Assembly (NCBI GenBank): GCA_033977485.1
Contig: CM066994.1
Coordinates: 46,029,155-46,093,154 of the forward strand
Origin: Hydrangea macrophylla
Taxonomy: Eukaryota > Streptophyta > Magnoliopsida > Cornales > Hydrangeaceae
Direction: 5' to 3'
Length of the DNA: 64,000 nucleotides
Below, one piece after another: positions 21,181-33,972 of the stretch. The position numbers and the translations under genes are program-made. Under the pieces are notes generated by a model. It searched no databases. It was not told the DNA's origin and worked only from the letters and a program-made list of their open reading frames with translations. Position 1 is the stretch's first letter. Each line of letters opens with the position of its first letter.

Positions 21181-21740
21181 AAATTTCATAAGCTGACCGG
21201 AATGTAATTATTAATTGACTTGAATGTCATTTTGTCTAAAATGACAGAATTAGCTTCACAAATCAATATACCCTTATGTAGCTGTACACATGTACGAGTA
21301 ATTATGCTATACTAAAACGACATTATGGTGTTTGACTGACTATGCAATTACCGTCAATGATAGAAAAAATAGAAAAATACTGAAATTGGAAAAATTAATT
21401 TGAGAAATCAGCACGCAACCATAGGCGCCATACTTTCCTTTAGTATTGATATAGATAGATATAGATAAAATTTCATAAGCTGGTCTGAATGTAATTATTA
21501 GTTGACTTGAATGTAATTTTATCTAAATGACAGAATTAGCCTCACAAATCAATATATCCTTATATAGCTGTACACATGTACGATTAATTGTGCTATACTA
21601 AAAGGATATTATGGCATTTGATTTCCTATGCAATTACCATCAAGGATAGAACAGATAGAAAATTACCAAAATTGGAGAAATCAATTTGAGAAATCGGCAC
21701 GCAACCATAGGCGCCTTACCTTCCTTTAGTATAGATGATA
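21181..21740 (+). repeat. 287-bp direct tandem duplication
   Basis: Two copies (21181-21467 and 21468-21740) share AAATTTCATAAGCTG, GTACACATGTACGA, and GCACGCAACCATAGGCGCC, and both end with TTTCCTTTAGTAT. They differ at scattered positions. The right ends (TAGTAT..ATAGATATAG) look like the tail of a mobile element, but I cannot name it. Confidence 0.8.
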
Positions 21741-22403
21741 TACTAGTATGTACCCGTGGCTGTGGGGATGGCTCCAAAAAAAAGAAGAAAAAGATTAATG
21801 AAGCTATATGATCCTTTGCATAAAGTAATCTCTATCATTCAAATGGACAAAAAATATATTTGAACTTAGCTGCCCATGTCATTTAAGAACAACCCAACCC
21901 AAATTAGGAGTTGAAAATAATCCCTTAGTTAAAAAAAAAATGTCCGTAGTCAATATTTCAAACATAGGACACATTTATCCATCAAAGGGGAATTGTACTA
22001 GGGTTAACTAGTATAAAGTCTATTCTAGTGTAAGATTGTTACAATAGATCCAACCCAAGAAAGATCTTAGTCTCAGGTCCACATTAGAATTTTTGGGACC
22101 GAAATACCCTTCATACTAACACCATAATATTTCCCCTTTCAAGCCATAGTATTTAAAACCCCCATTATTCTTGCGTGACATTCGATTTCCCCCCAATCAA
22201 GCCAACATTTTAGGGTTTTTTAGAATTCAAAAACCCAACAGATTTTTAGTGTGAAAGCAGAATAAAAGATCAAAATACACACTAGTTCATTCAAAATCTG
22301 AAACTAGTTCATTAGACCCATTGAGATGACTACACGTTGTTCGGATCGATTTCGGCTTTGATTTTGGGATCACAGTTTTTGTACATTTTGTTGTTCAAGA
22401 AGA
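21741..22403. other. noncoding stretch
   Basis: It has AT-rich sequence with an oligo-A run near 21775 and 21930. The last 200 bases (TTTAGGGTTTTTTAG near 22210) resemble a plant 5' leader preceding the exon at 22404. No ORF is convincing. Confidence 0.4.
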
Positions 22404-22594
22404 GAAGAAATTGCTATTTAAGGACGGCGGCGGTAGTGACTTAGACGAAGAATGCAGATCAAAGCGCCAACACAAAAACCACCACTACCATTGATAGAGA
22501 ATATATATTGAAGGACGGTGGCAGTGGCTTCTACGTCGTCATCATCATCGGCACCGGTGTTGTTGGTGCGGCTCTCGGTCACACTCTCAACAAG
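22404..22594 (+). pseudogene. possible squalene epoxidase exon 1 fragment
   Basis: Reading toward a GT donor at 22595 gives FYVVIIIGTGVVGAALGHTL, a Rossmann FAD-binding GxGxxG motif, ending NK at the intron. Squalene monooxygenases carry a closely similar DVIIVGAGVAGAALAYTLGK at this position, often preceded by an ECRS-type segment; GGGSDLDEECRS occurs upstream at about 22425-22460, in another frame. A TGA lies between the two parts and no ATG-led ORF joins them. No later exon was found. Squalene epoxidase acts in the ER to make oxidosqualene for sterols. The assignment rests on about 25 residues, so another FAD enzyme is possible. Confidence 0.42.
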
Positions 22595-22599
22595 GTATG

Positions 22600-22600
<1 letters not shown>

Positions 22601-22653
<53 letters not shown>

Positions 22654-22664
22654 CTCTCTCTCTC
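22601..22664. repeat. (CT)n microsatellite
   Basis: A CT run of 25 units, then TTT and seven more CT-rich bases, directly follows the splice donor at 22595. ORF calls through it (Ser-Leu repeats) are artefacts. Confidence 0.95.
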
Positions 22665-23329
22665 TTGATTATCTGATTTTTATTTTTCTCCATTGTGTAG
22701 TATATTAGATATATATATATATATATTCTTTCATGTCCTTATGAATGCCTGACGATATCTCTAGATATGTGTGTATAGTACTATATATTCAGTTCAAAAG
22801 TGTTAATTTTGTCACCAGATTATTGATTCGTGTTGAACTATTACTTTAAGTTTATAATGGAATTTGTAGGTGTGAAATTTAACAACTATGATCTCCTTAT
22901 AGTGTGAAATTTAATACTAATATTCTTGGCTCAAAAGCTGGTAGTGTGAAATATATACTCTATTATTTACTACATTTTATTTTGCAAAAAAGAAATATGT
23001 ATATATAGTTATAGTTCACAACAGCGCTATATGTTACGGTCACATCATTGTGATTTATTTAAAACATATAAATGCTAACCATGCCGATGTCCTTGTAGCC
23101 ATCGTGTCAAAACAAAAAAAAAAAGCCCCAACGTAGATGGCAAATATAGACCAAACAAGCAACATAGGCAACACTGGTTGCATTCGACCAGCTGGTTGAC
23201 AATATTGAGCTGAGAGATGATCAACACAAGCTATTGTTATAGAGAACACCTTTCTGGCATTTGATCAACGCTTCCATTGAAGAAATAGTGAAATGAAATA
23301 GACTGTGAATTTGGCACCAAACGTGTTGG

Positions 23330-23720
23330 TAAATTTAACAAGTGCACTTACTTTTTAGTGTACAATTTTACACCCACGTTCTTGTGTTAGAGATTGTGGT
23401 GAGAATTTTTCATTTTTTGGTAGTGTTATATTTAATATTAATGTTCTTGGCTCAAAAACTTGTAGTTTGAAATTGTATATGTGATGAGTATAGAAGATGG
23501 ATAACAATGAATGGCTGTTTGTTTTTCTTTGAATTTAACAAGTGTACTTTCTTTTTAGTATACAATTTCACACACACGTCCTTGTGTTAGAGGTTGTGGT
23601 GAGAATTTTTCATTTTCTGGTAGTGTTAAATTTATTACTGATGTTCTTGGCTCAAAAGCTTGTAGTTTGAAATTGTATATGTGATGAGTGTAGAAAATGG
23701 ATAACCAGTTATAGTGTAAA
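23330..23720 (+). repeat. 200-bp direct tandem duplication
   Basis: Two copies share GTGTTAGAGATTGTGGTGAG, TTCTTGGCTCAAAA, and TTTGAAATTGTATATGTGAT at a 200-bp offset. A related but older piece (TTCTTGGCTCAAAAGCTG) is at 22922. It is noncoding. Confidence 0.8.
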
Positions 23721-26158
23721 ATGATCCAGTTGCAGTGTGAAATTTCACACTAATAATACAATAGACAAATACTTCCAAAATTGTAATGCATATCATGGGA
23801 TTTTATTTCCATATATTAGATATGAGATATGATAACATGTTTATTTATGAAGCAACTTTGTACATGTATATCTGTGTGTATATATATAGGCGTGTGTATA
23901 TACCCTAATGGGATAAGAATAACCATATATAATTGAATGTATCTATATATTAGTATATATGTATATCTATAACCACATGGGTAAAATGGTCCAAAAAATT
24001 ACCTCAATTTGGGGATTTCACTATTTTTGGACCTACCGTCAACATCTTTTTTTTTTTTATGGGCCTAATTCAAAAATCTTGGGTAGGGAGGGATTTATGG
24101 CTAGTTTCCTAATTGTGCTATTAGTTATTTAAGTGTATCCAACAACCGATTATGCAACTAAAGCAGTTTATTGGTCCAAGCCCGCGCAACAAACATGACC
24201 ATATATAAGGTTCACTTCCTACAATTATATTACAAAAAAGGAACCAAAATCCAAGCAATATAAAACCCAATTTTTTCTTTATTAGAATGGCTTCAAGATA
24301 ATTAGGTTGATGTGTATAAGTGTATTTCCCCCCAAAAGAAAATGATTAGTAAATGAATAATTTATTTTTGACTGCAACACTGAATTAGAATGTTGGATAA
24401 AAGCAAATGGAGTTATAAGAACTAAAGATGTATCAACAAAGAACCAAGCACTGAGAAAATAAAATTCATGAGCTACAGTCCAAAAAAATCGTAAGTGTAA
24501 ATAAAACAATTAAGCAAAGACAAACATATATGGAGAAACCACTACGAATGTATATTGCGAACAAATCCCAAAAAAAAAAAAAAAAATTAATTCAAAAAAA
24601 TAGTCAAGAAACACAAACTCACTACAAGTTCAGAAAACCTCAGTCCTCCATGTGTCTCCATTGAAAATTTGTCAATGTTGCTAATATCACACACCTCGTT
24701 TCCTTAATTTAGAACTCAACCATAATCCAAAAACTATTGGGGACACAGTAATTAAGCTGTCAAGAAGAAAAGGGCCAAATTTGTGTTTTGACAATGTTAT
24801 ATCCAAATTTCAGTAGTTAATCCCAAACAACCTATTTATCATTTTTCTACTCAAATAAACCCAAATTATGGTAGTCATGTCTCAACCTAAACAATTGTAC
24901 AGTAAGCTCATAATTGTATATTTATACATAGGGTTGGCGTGTAATTGTAAAAAAATAATTGTAAACTAAAACAAACCCATTTTATTGTATTGTATCCATT
25001 GGCACTGCAAACAGACAAAGAAAAAAGTCTTCGCCTAAGCCTCCATTGTACAATAGTAAACTTATTTTTAACTTGAATCATAATAAAATAGTCAACTAAG
25101 AAGTTATCATTCAATCCTTTCCAAAATTCATAACATAAACACTGTGGGCACATTCCTCCAATTAATAAAAGATCATAATTTTTTCCATCCCAAAATTAAA
25201 CCAACTCACTAAGCTCATAATTCCTAGAGTTCTCAACCACTTTGTAACATGTGCCACTCTAATTAGATCACACTTCTAGGTTACAAGAATATTAAGAAGA
25301 TGGTATACTTCTCCATCATAGAAAAGGAAAAAACCATAGCAAAGATGATGCCGATGGGTATAAGGTTGTGGTTGTGCGCGTGATGATCATGTTCCTAAAA
25401 AAAAAAACTTTGCCACTTCCATGGCTTCTGCAGCCTTTTCTTTCCATTCAGGCTTGTTCATCTTATTCACTTACTTCCTACAAATCAACAAATTGACATG
25501 GCAAGATTTTCGTATTGAAATCAAACTATGAAAAATATTAAACTAAACATTTCATTTGATGACTAAGAATTAGGGAGTTCAAGTTTGAGATTATGTAAAT
25601 GCAAGCGTTATCAAACAGAGATTTTCCATCTAGACATTAAAAAAATGACAGTAATAGGTCAGTTCTATTATGATCATTAACATCTACTAAGTTCCAACCG
25701 ATTCACAACTTGTGATTTTCTAGGAATCAACATTTTTATTTAAGTCTGCAATTTTGTGGAATGTAATATTTTGGAATATGCTTCATTGGCTGCTAAAAAA
25801 TTAAGAAGAAAGAAGCAAATTACAACTTTGACATCTCATTTGATTTTGATGTAAAGATGTGAGAGTAGACCCTCGTTTCTCAATCTCATTTTCCATTTCA
25901 TCAATTACTCAGAAAAGCATAGAATCCTACACATAAAAGCAGTCATTCAAATCCAGAATCAAGCACTCGTTCATGTTTGAATTACCAAAAAAAGCCATCC
26001 TCAAAGAAAATATCACAATAGAACCAAATTTTAACTATTTGTATTCATTTTTCTGTATTGCCAGAGAGGGAGGGAAAAAAAGCATACATTATGTTTGATC
26101 TATAGAAGCCCATTAGTTGGATTCTAATTAACTCATTAGTTTAGCAAAATACTTTGAA
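23721..26158. other. AT-rich intergenic stretch, no supported gene
   Basis: I see homopolymer A/T runs (24045, 24575), (TA)n near 23880 and short ORFs on both strands with no family features. A minus-strand ORF starting MNKPEWKEKAAEAMEVAK at about 25465 is noted under rejected items. No RNA gene was recognised. Confidence 0.55.
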
Positions 26159-26446
26159 GGGCATAACTACATTTTACACACTCCTAGTTTGTCCATTGTG
26201 TCAATTTGGTCTCTGTAGTTAGAAAGTGTCATTTTAGTCCTTGTAGTTTATAAGTGTGTAATTTTACTCCAACACTTTTTGTGACAAATGTTTACTTTCA
26301 GTGAAAAAATTATTCGTCACTAAAAGATTTATTGGACTTATTTGACATACTTATGAAACTACAGAGACTAAAGTGACACTTTCTAAATTACAGGGACCAA
26401 ATTGACACAAGTGACAAACTACAAGGGTGTAAAATGTATTTAACCC
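26159..26446. mobile_element. Mutator-type foldback MITE
   Basis: The left arm (TACATTTTACACAC...TTTGGTCTCTGTAG) and right arm (CAGGGACCAAATTGACAC...GTGTAAAATG) are inverted copies. A perfect 9-bp duplication TACTTTGAA lies at 26150-26158 and 26447-26455. It is 288 bp with no ORF, and the arm wording resembles that of 6225-6905. Confidence 0.9.
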
Positions 26447-26814
26447 TACTTTGAAGCAAATAACTTATGCACCTGAGATTTAGAGGCTTTCTTGAATGGG
26501 TGTCCATTTCGATGCAATCACCTACAAAAAATAATTGAAACGTAGCATTAAATTTGTTATTTAGGCTATGTTTGGTTGCTAATAAAAGGGAAGAAAGTAT
26601 GTTGAACAAATGGTATGCTGGATATAAAGACCTGCTCAATCGAAACATAAAAAAAAACAATAATCAAACAAATGCCAAAAAAATTGAAAACGAAATTAAG
26701 GGAAATGGAACAATGGAGGCATGAAAAAAAAATTAGCGAGTGAAAGTCCAAAATATAACTAATATTTGATTAGGGGCTGCTAAATTAAATAGACGGGATG
26801 GAAGATGAGTAAAC
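26447..26814. other. noncoding spacer
   Basis: No gene is visible. The minus-strand ORFs at 26388-26751 overlap the MITE and poly-A/T-rich sequence and have no protein features. Confidence 0.5.
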
Positions 26815-27166
26815 AAAAAAAATTATATCATTTTGTTTCTTTCTTTTTTTCTTTTCTTTTCTTCTATCCTTTCCTCTTTTGTTTTCAAAACTCCTTTTCA
26901 TTTTCTCTTTTTATTTTTTTCAAAAACTTCTTTCATATCCTATTTTTCAGGATGAATCCCCAGACTAACTTTCTCATACGTTCGGGTTTCTCCCGAACAC
27001 CCAATTTTCTTTCTTTTATTTCCAATTTTGAAACTTAATTTTGAGAATCTTTGAAGGATTTGAATTTTTTGGAAAATCTTCAAATTTCACCGATCATCGT
27101 CATCATCGGTCTTTAGAGGTAACCAATCCCTGTATTTGACGTTTGGTCAAAATCGGGGTGTCTACA
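26815..27166 (-). mobile_element. gypsy LTR fragment (U3 start)
   Basis: It matches 19590-19968 of the solo LTR (ATCGTCATCATCGGTC, AGAGGTAACCAATCCCTG) and ends at TGTAGACACCCCG on the minus strand at 27166. Only the first 350 bases of the LTR remain. It abuts the Tat antisense gene. Confidence 0.8.
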
Positions 27167-28217
27167 GGGAGCAGTCTCCTCCACCACCACAACGCGGGGA
27201 ACCGAGATCTCCCTAGGCTCTTAGTGAGCCATTGTCCCCTGCCTTATCCGCCTGAGTGGACGGTCACTGCCTGTAGCCTCGGCGGTTGGCCTCTTCCCTC
27301 TCTCCGCCATCTGGGAGGTGGCGGCGGCCAGTCAGTCCTTTAGTTGTTCCAGATCTTTTCTGGGGCCCATTTCTGTAAAGGGAAAAGGTTATGCGGTCAG
27401 TAACCAGGAAAAGCAGTGAAAAATGGATGAAGATAATAGTTTGCCCGGACACTTACCCGGGATGATTGGAGGAAAGACACGAGCTTCAACAGGCTGGTCC
27501 GAATCGTATGTAGCCCTAAAGTCTCCCGTCCGAGTTAGCACGTTCCAGATGTTGGTAGGTGGGTTTGATAAGCGCTTGATCCTGTCTTGGCACTCCTCGG
27601 GGATGCTCAATGGGACGGCTCCCCGTTGCAAAGGAAAGCATGAAATAGTTAGCCCCATGATTACATTCAAAGGCAAAGGAAAGCAAAAAGAGAAATGTCA
27701 GACGGGCTTACTCCTCAACTCCCCTGCCTAGGAAGTCCTCAACTGGATTCCTAGGGCCTGCTCACAAAGCCCGGGGGTGGATACCTAGAAGAACTTGTCC
27801 TTCCACTCCTTCTTGTTGCTTAGGCAGTTGACGACGAATTTTCTCCCATGCACGGGGAACGGTCGGTGGGTCCACAAGAACACTTGGAGGGTGAGTTCAT
27901 ACCTGAAGACTTGAGGCCAGAGAGAGATGGACCCCATCAAGAACCTTCAACCATTCGGGGCTAACTGCCGGGGAGCGATCCCGAGGTAGATCAGGACGTC
28001 TCAGGCGACCGGGTGAAGGGGAATGCGGAACCCTTCCATGAGGGAATCCTCGTACAAAGTGACGAAACTCGATTGATGAAGGTGGGCCCTACTAGCGTGA
28101 ACGGCCATAGAGTAGTGTTCAAAAATGGCATACCTATCCCTAATTTGGCTAAGTTTTGGGTACACAAGGTGGAAGTAGTAAATTCGCAGGCAAATGCTAC
28201 TTTGGGATCAGGGCCCC
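27167..28217 (-). pseudogene. Tat antisense gene, C-terminal part (second copy)
   Basis: On the minus strand this gives TLYEDSLMEGFRIPLHP, QLAPNGWRFLMG and SLWPQVFRYEL. After an intron with a GTAAGC donor comes SIPEECQDRIKRLSNP. It lines up exon by exon with 12960-13840. Because the strand is opposite to the first copy, the host Tat element here is in plus orientation. Breaks: TAG at 27785-27787 (same codon as the TGA at 13343 in copy 1) and a stop before YLGIAP. The N-terminal part is 9.2 kb away (37408-37617), separated by the Ogre-like element. Confidence 0.78.
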
Positions 28218-30797
28218 TGTAGACACCCAATTTTGACCACACTGATAGGATTTAGGGTGGACAATGTCTTGGAGGATTCGATAATGAAAAGTACCTCATG
28301 GAAGAAACTGGATTCCACACAATTGAAAGATAGAATTTCAGAAATCGACTTCAAGCTCAGAAAAGCCCTTTTCCATGCATGAATCTCGATTTTGTCAAAA
28401 TCATCTTTTAGAATTCATATTCATTCAGGGGTACATGAACATAAAGTATTATAAATGCAGTATTCTAGGTATCTAGAGATTTAATTTAAAGAAAAGTTCA
28501 AAATCGACGCGCATTAAAAAGCAATTTTGAAAAAGAAGTCATTTGATTTCAAAAAGACGACGAAAGTTCCGGAGGACAACCAAAAAGCTTTACAACGGTA
28601 TGTAAACGGACAATTTCGGACACCAAAAAGCATTTTTATGAAAATCTGGAAAAGCAGTGAACCTAATATTTTAAACAGAGCTTGAGGACAACCAGGGGAA
28701 CCCAGAAAGGAAGTGGCGGGTCCCACAAAGGGCGTGGTGGGTCCCCCCTAAACCTACACCTATATAGTGCCCTTTCCACTGAGCTTTTTAAGTTCCAGAC
28801 CCTTTTAGAAGCCTCCCACTACTAGGAAATTGTCTGGAAATTGTGTTTAGGCACCGAAATGACCATTTTAACCCTTTTTAACTCTCTGAAAATCCTATTT
28901 TAACCCTGAAACTTGAGAGTTATGTTTTCAAAACTCTATATATAGATCTCATGCATCTCATATGAGATCATCTTAAGTTATCTTGGAATATACTAGAGTA
29001 CTAGTTCATACACTGGCAAGATATTAGAATACACTTTCAAACACAGTTTGAAAGTGAATTATGAATTATGAATTAAAACTTTCTAAACTAATCTCAAGAT
29101 AATTAGATTAGATGAATTAGACATCAATTGCTTCCCTCAACTTCCATGGATGAGTGCTTGAAGAACTTGAAGAACACTTGAAGAAGAAGACTCTTCAATT
29201 CAACTTTGATTGCTTAATTGAGAATCCTCCAAGAGGTAGACATCATAATTCATCTGTATTTCTACTTTTATATATAGATCTATAAGACTTGGATCGAGTT
29301 TAGTTTTGTTTTATTTTTTAGAACACTCATCTTCTTCCTCTCTTGTTCTTCACACATTCACATAGCTAGATCCAAGTCTCGTTTGATTTTATTGATAACT
29401 CTTAATTTGAGATTGATTTTCACTTTGACTTTCAATTTTGATTTCATTTTTCTATTTTTAGTTTAGATCCATATATACATGATTATATATATGTATCTAT
29501 TTTGAATTCTATGATGGTTTGGAAGTATGATCTATGAGAAGGATGATTCTGAGGTTCATGCTTTTCTCTTGACTATTCCTACAACCTAGAATTCCTATTT
29601 GAATTTCATCCCCAATAGGATATTTGTAAGTCCCTTTGATCCACGATCTATAGTTCTTCATAGAACTTGAGGGCTAAATTAATTGGGAATCATGATAATT
29701 AAGTTGATCTATGAGTTTGATCTCTCAATTAAGCTTAAACCATCACCTAAGATATTTCACTCACACTTTAAAATGAACTAGTTAAAATTCAGCAAAACAG
29801 ATTGGTTTTGTCCATAAGATTTGGTCTACCAAAACCCATAGTTTGATGGATTTCAATTTTTTTTGGGTAAACTTTGATGAATTAGATTTCACTCGATCCG
29901 TTTTGAGAACCTCTAGGATCCATATGCTATTTTTAGAAATTGTTGAGAAATTGGTTGACAGATTTGAATATAGTCTCGTTGTGCTTGAATTTCAGAAAAC
30001 CTATAATAGTTATCGATATTCCTCTTTTTAGGGATGATTCCTAACTCATGTATCTATATGACGATGTAAAATTGTGAGCATATGATCGAGTTAAGATCAT
30101 TTTCTAAGCGTTTGAAGTTGATACAACTATTCTGGAATTTTCTAAGTTTAACTACAATCATGATTATGTATACAAAATGGTCATACCTTGATCACTTAAC
30201 AACAATTGATGAACAAAACATGGTTTAGAAATCATCTAAGATAAATTGATGAGAGATCAAAAGCTTAGAATAACTTGATTAACATAATTCATGAACTTCT
30301 ATTATGTTTTACATTCCTTTGTCAAATGATACCAAATTTCCAGAATAATAGAGTCTAGTTAAACCAACTTTTCAGAAACCTTAAGATCATGATGGGATTA
30401 TTTTTGTCACAGACTAAAATGAAATAGCTTTCTTTTGACAGCAAATAGAGCTTCACATGATTTTTGTAGAATTAATTATGAGTTTTACAAGAACAGTGGA
30501 CAGTTCTGATCCATTGTTCCCAAAACTCTTATTTCTCAAACTTCAAAAATGGTAAAAAGGTTCTACTTTTTGGAAAAGTTCCCTATGACATGTATCTAAC
30601 TTTCTGTAAAAGGGTTTTAACCCAGCTCATGTTTAAGACCACTTTTGGTAGGATTCATTAGAGGTTGCTGAATCTGAAAATTTGATTGATGACATCTTTT
30701 TCTTGTTTATCATGCATATCATTTGTTTCTTGTGTTTTTGCAATGCTTGGGTATTTCTTGGTGTCTTAGTGTAGAGAATTGAATGTCGTGGATCCGG
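28218..30797 (+). mobile_element. 5' LTR (truncated) of Ogre-like element
   Basis: It starts TGTAGACACCC and is nearly identical to 33973-36627. The match stops at GTGGATCCGG (30797), so the last 780 bases of the LTR and the primer binding site are deleted. An internal deletion of about 85 bases relative to the 3' LTR lies near 28575. Candidate TATA sequences are TATATAG (28752) and TATATATAG (28937). GTGGCGGGTCCCAC and GTGGTGGGTCCC occur just upstream of the first. The ORFs inside are chance. Confidence 0.9.
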
Positions 30798-33700
30798 CTG
30801 TAACATTGGCTGGCTAGTGAAAAGGTGAAAAGAATGAACTGTCAAAAACAAAAAAAGAAAAAAGAAAAGAAAAGAAAAGAAAAGAAAAAGGAGAGGTAGT
30901 TTAATTTCTTTCAACGCTACCACAAGTGACCTGCTTCAGAAAATCTGTCTGATGATATGGCTTGAAAAGCCCCCCAATTCTTGAATCCTTGCTCTTTCAA
31001 AACCTCCAGCCTTCGAGGAACTACGCTTGACTTGATTCCTACTAGGGGATACGTAGGCAACCTACTTGCTTCGGTCACTGCTCCTGAAACACTCAACCAC
31101 ATCTCTAATACCTTCTTTCATGAAAATTTGTCCGAACTACTATCGACCTGATTCCCACTTGGGTATAAGTAAGCGAGCTTCCCTGACTCTAGGTCCCTGA
31201 ACCTTTTAAACTAGGGAAAACTTTCAGAACCTGAAGATATCATTGCTGCACTAGGGGCAAATTGTGTTTGCCCAAACCTCCATTTATCCCCGTCAACTAG
31301 GGGTAAACATCATTCGCCTGTACCCCCTTCCACATTATAAGCGAATCTTGAGCCGTCAAGTATATATTTGAAAACATTCGAAATTAATTATCTCTTATTC
31401 TATAAGCTAAATCGAAGCACATTTCAGAGAAAGCAAAGGATTGATTGAGATCTTTATAGAGTATTTTCAAAGCATTACTTTATCAACTGAGTATTATAGC
31501 ATTAAGATGAGAAGTGCACATGAAAAGCAAAGAGATACGTCAAACATGACAAATGCACATTAAGTTTTATCCTCCAAACTTCTATTCCAAGAATGTCAAC
31601 TTACTATGTCAATGCCTGTCAATCTCTATCGTGGTCTAGTCTGTCGTCGTCCATTCTGTCATGATCTCAAGTGTGTGGGTCCAGAGTGAACTATAATAAA
31701 TTATAAAACTCTAAGATTATCCAAAGGAGGATACATGCAAAAGTTCTAAACACCGTTATTGCATCAATTAATCCTAGTCAAGATGAAGCATCAAGTGGTT
31801 GATGAAAAATGTTAATCAGAAGACCGACCTTAGATGATGAGTTGAGCCGTTGTTGAAACAAGATCAGTATACCTTGCATGAATATCTGCTAAAGTTGATT
31901 GAAGATTTATGGAACATGTCAAAATCATTAGGTCTTTTGAGTACCTATCAATCATGAATCAGAATTGTGATATCGGGAACTTTGTTTTGACCCCGGATGG
32001 TCCGATCTTGATATATAAGCCTTAAGAGTGCTTGAAACTTGTTGAAATTGGTTTGAAGGACCCATTGGAACTGCAGCATGAAATAGTTGAGAATTGATGA
32101 TTTATTGCGAACTCCTATTATTTTGGGTTGATTATGTGCCATCCTAGAACATGGACATTTAGGTCTACTGTCACTCTAGAATTACATCCAAAAAGGATTT
32201 GCAGAAGTTGAATCAGATTTCAGAATAGGGTTAGAATAAGCCCGATGTGTTTGCAAGAATATTTGAGCTGGTCAAAGCACCGATATGAGTTTTAGATGGA
32301 ATCAACAGAGCCTCCAGAATATAAGCCTTTTACTTACATCTCAGAATCCTAGAATCTCCCCAGTAGAGAACTCTCAGCATCGTATATCAAGGTTGTCACC
32401 AGAAGAAGGGTATATCTCAAGAATCCATGAATTAGAATGGGTATCAGCTAATTAGTTATTTCGCCAGAAGTCTGCACTTATCAACCTTCAAAGATGGATC
32501 ATAATCTGTGAACATTTTTGAATTAGCATATGTTGTACCTTTATTTCAGAAGGAATGTTAAATCGATTGACTTAGCAGAAGCATCTACTAAAATGTCGTC
32601 GTAAGGAGACGCCCTTTACTCCACAAAGTCATCGTAAGGAGATGCCCTCTACTTCAGAAAGTCGTCGTATGGAGACACCCTCTACTTCAAAAAGTCATCG
32701 TATGGAGATGCCCTCTACTTAAAAAATCGTCGTATGGAGATGCCCTCTACTTTAGAAAGTCATCGTATGGAGATGCCCTCTACTTCATAAATTCGTCATA
32801 TGGAGATGCCCTCTACTTTAGAAAGTCATAGTAAGGAAACGCCCTATACAAAGTCATCATATGGAGATGCCCTCTACTTCAGAAAGTCATCATATGGAGA
32901 CGCCCTCTACTTCAGAATGTCATCATAAGGAGATGCCCTCTACATCAGAAAGTCATCGTCAGGAAACGCCCTCTATAAAGTCATCATAATGAAATGCCCT
33001 CTACCTTTGAAAGCCATCATAAGAAGATGCCCTCTACATCAAAAAGTCGTCGTAAGGAGACGCCCTTTACATCAGAAAGTCATCGTAAGGAGACGCCCTT
33101 TACATCATAAAGTCATCATAAGGAGACGCCCTCTACTTAATAAGGAAATTCCATCTACCTTTGAAAGTCGTCGTATGGAGATGCCCTCAACATTTGAAAA
33201 CCATCATATCGATACACATTCTACATTTAAAAGTTTCGTTTGGAGATGCCCTTTACTTTTGAATGTTATTATAACAATACACCCTCTACTTTCAAAAATC
33301 GTCATTGGGAGACGCCCTCAACATTTGAAGTCATCAAAAGGAGATGACCTCTGCATTTGAGAATTATACCAAAAACATCAAACAAAATCCTTCAGCCTCA
33401 ACCCCTACTTGTCATCAAAGACGAACCCTCAGCTTCTGCTGATCATCGAAGATAATCACAAAGTCTCTATCCAAAGAATATAGGCACCCTCTACTTCACA
33501 TAAAGATCATGAAAATATCATAATTTTTTTTTTGCCTTCTGTAAGAGGGAGTCACTACATTCTTTGCATTAGATTTGGCATCTAGGGAGCTCTTGAGGAT
33601 GATTCCTCCAGCACGTGCACATTCACGTTTTCATACTGCATCAACATCCTAGGATAGGAGCATTTCATCCGTGTTATTGTTTGTGTGTTCTTTGTCTCCT

Positions 33701-33972
33701 TGCACGCTTGAACTATGCCCTGGTCTGATTCCTGGAAAGGATACATAGGCAGATCTAGCGGAGCACGACCAGCAGTAACTTAGATTTAGCCGCCTCTACC
33801 TAGCATTGCATGGCATTCTTGCATTCGTGATTTCTTGATTTTCCCAGATTTTTAATTTCTTGATTTTTGCAAATTTTTATTTTCCTAAAACCTTTTAGTA
33901 TGGTTATTGGGTGCCTTCTAGCTTTGGCACTCATTTGCAGTTCACAACAAGCTTTGCCAAAGAGGGGCAAAC
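30798..33972 (+). mobile_element. Ogre-like element interior, 3' noncoding part
   Basis: No gag or pol is recognisable. A motif resembling GATTCCTACTAGGGGATACG recurs in variant form at 31035, 31150 and 33725 (GATACGTAGGCA core). A 33-bp minisatellite fills 32595-33360. The stretch ends in a polypurine tract, AAAGAGGGGCAAAC (33958-33972). Tandem repeats between pol and the 3' LTR are known in Ogre elements, so this is the 3' remainder after loss of the coding region. Confidence 0.75.
32595..33360 (+). repeat. 33-bp minisatellite, about 23 units
   Basis: The unit is GTCATCGTAAGGAGATGCCC followed by TCTACTTCAGAAA. Early units are regular; later ones (after about 33120) are diverged and some are shortened to 26-28 bases. 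The period is a multiple of three, so an ORF (32989-33360) reads as an 11-residue repeat (KVIVRRRPLHQ). I regard that as a consequence of the period. Confidence 0.93.

Noticed and set aside
22508..22708. ORF continuing as Ser-Leu repeats through the CT run
   Set aside because: It reads past a splice donor into a microsatellite.
25330..25480. Minus-strand reading MNKPEWKEKAAEAMEVAK followed by a His-rich, then hydrophobic stretch
   Set aside because: The parts are in different frames, the A/T run between them gives no credible intron and no family was recognised.
32989..33360. ORF of 123 residues with an Arg-rich 11-residue repeat
   Set aside because: It exists only because the 33-bp minisatellite has a period divisible by three; no start context or conservation.
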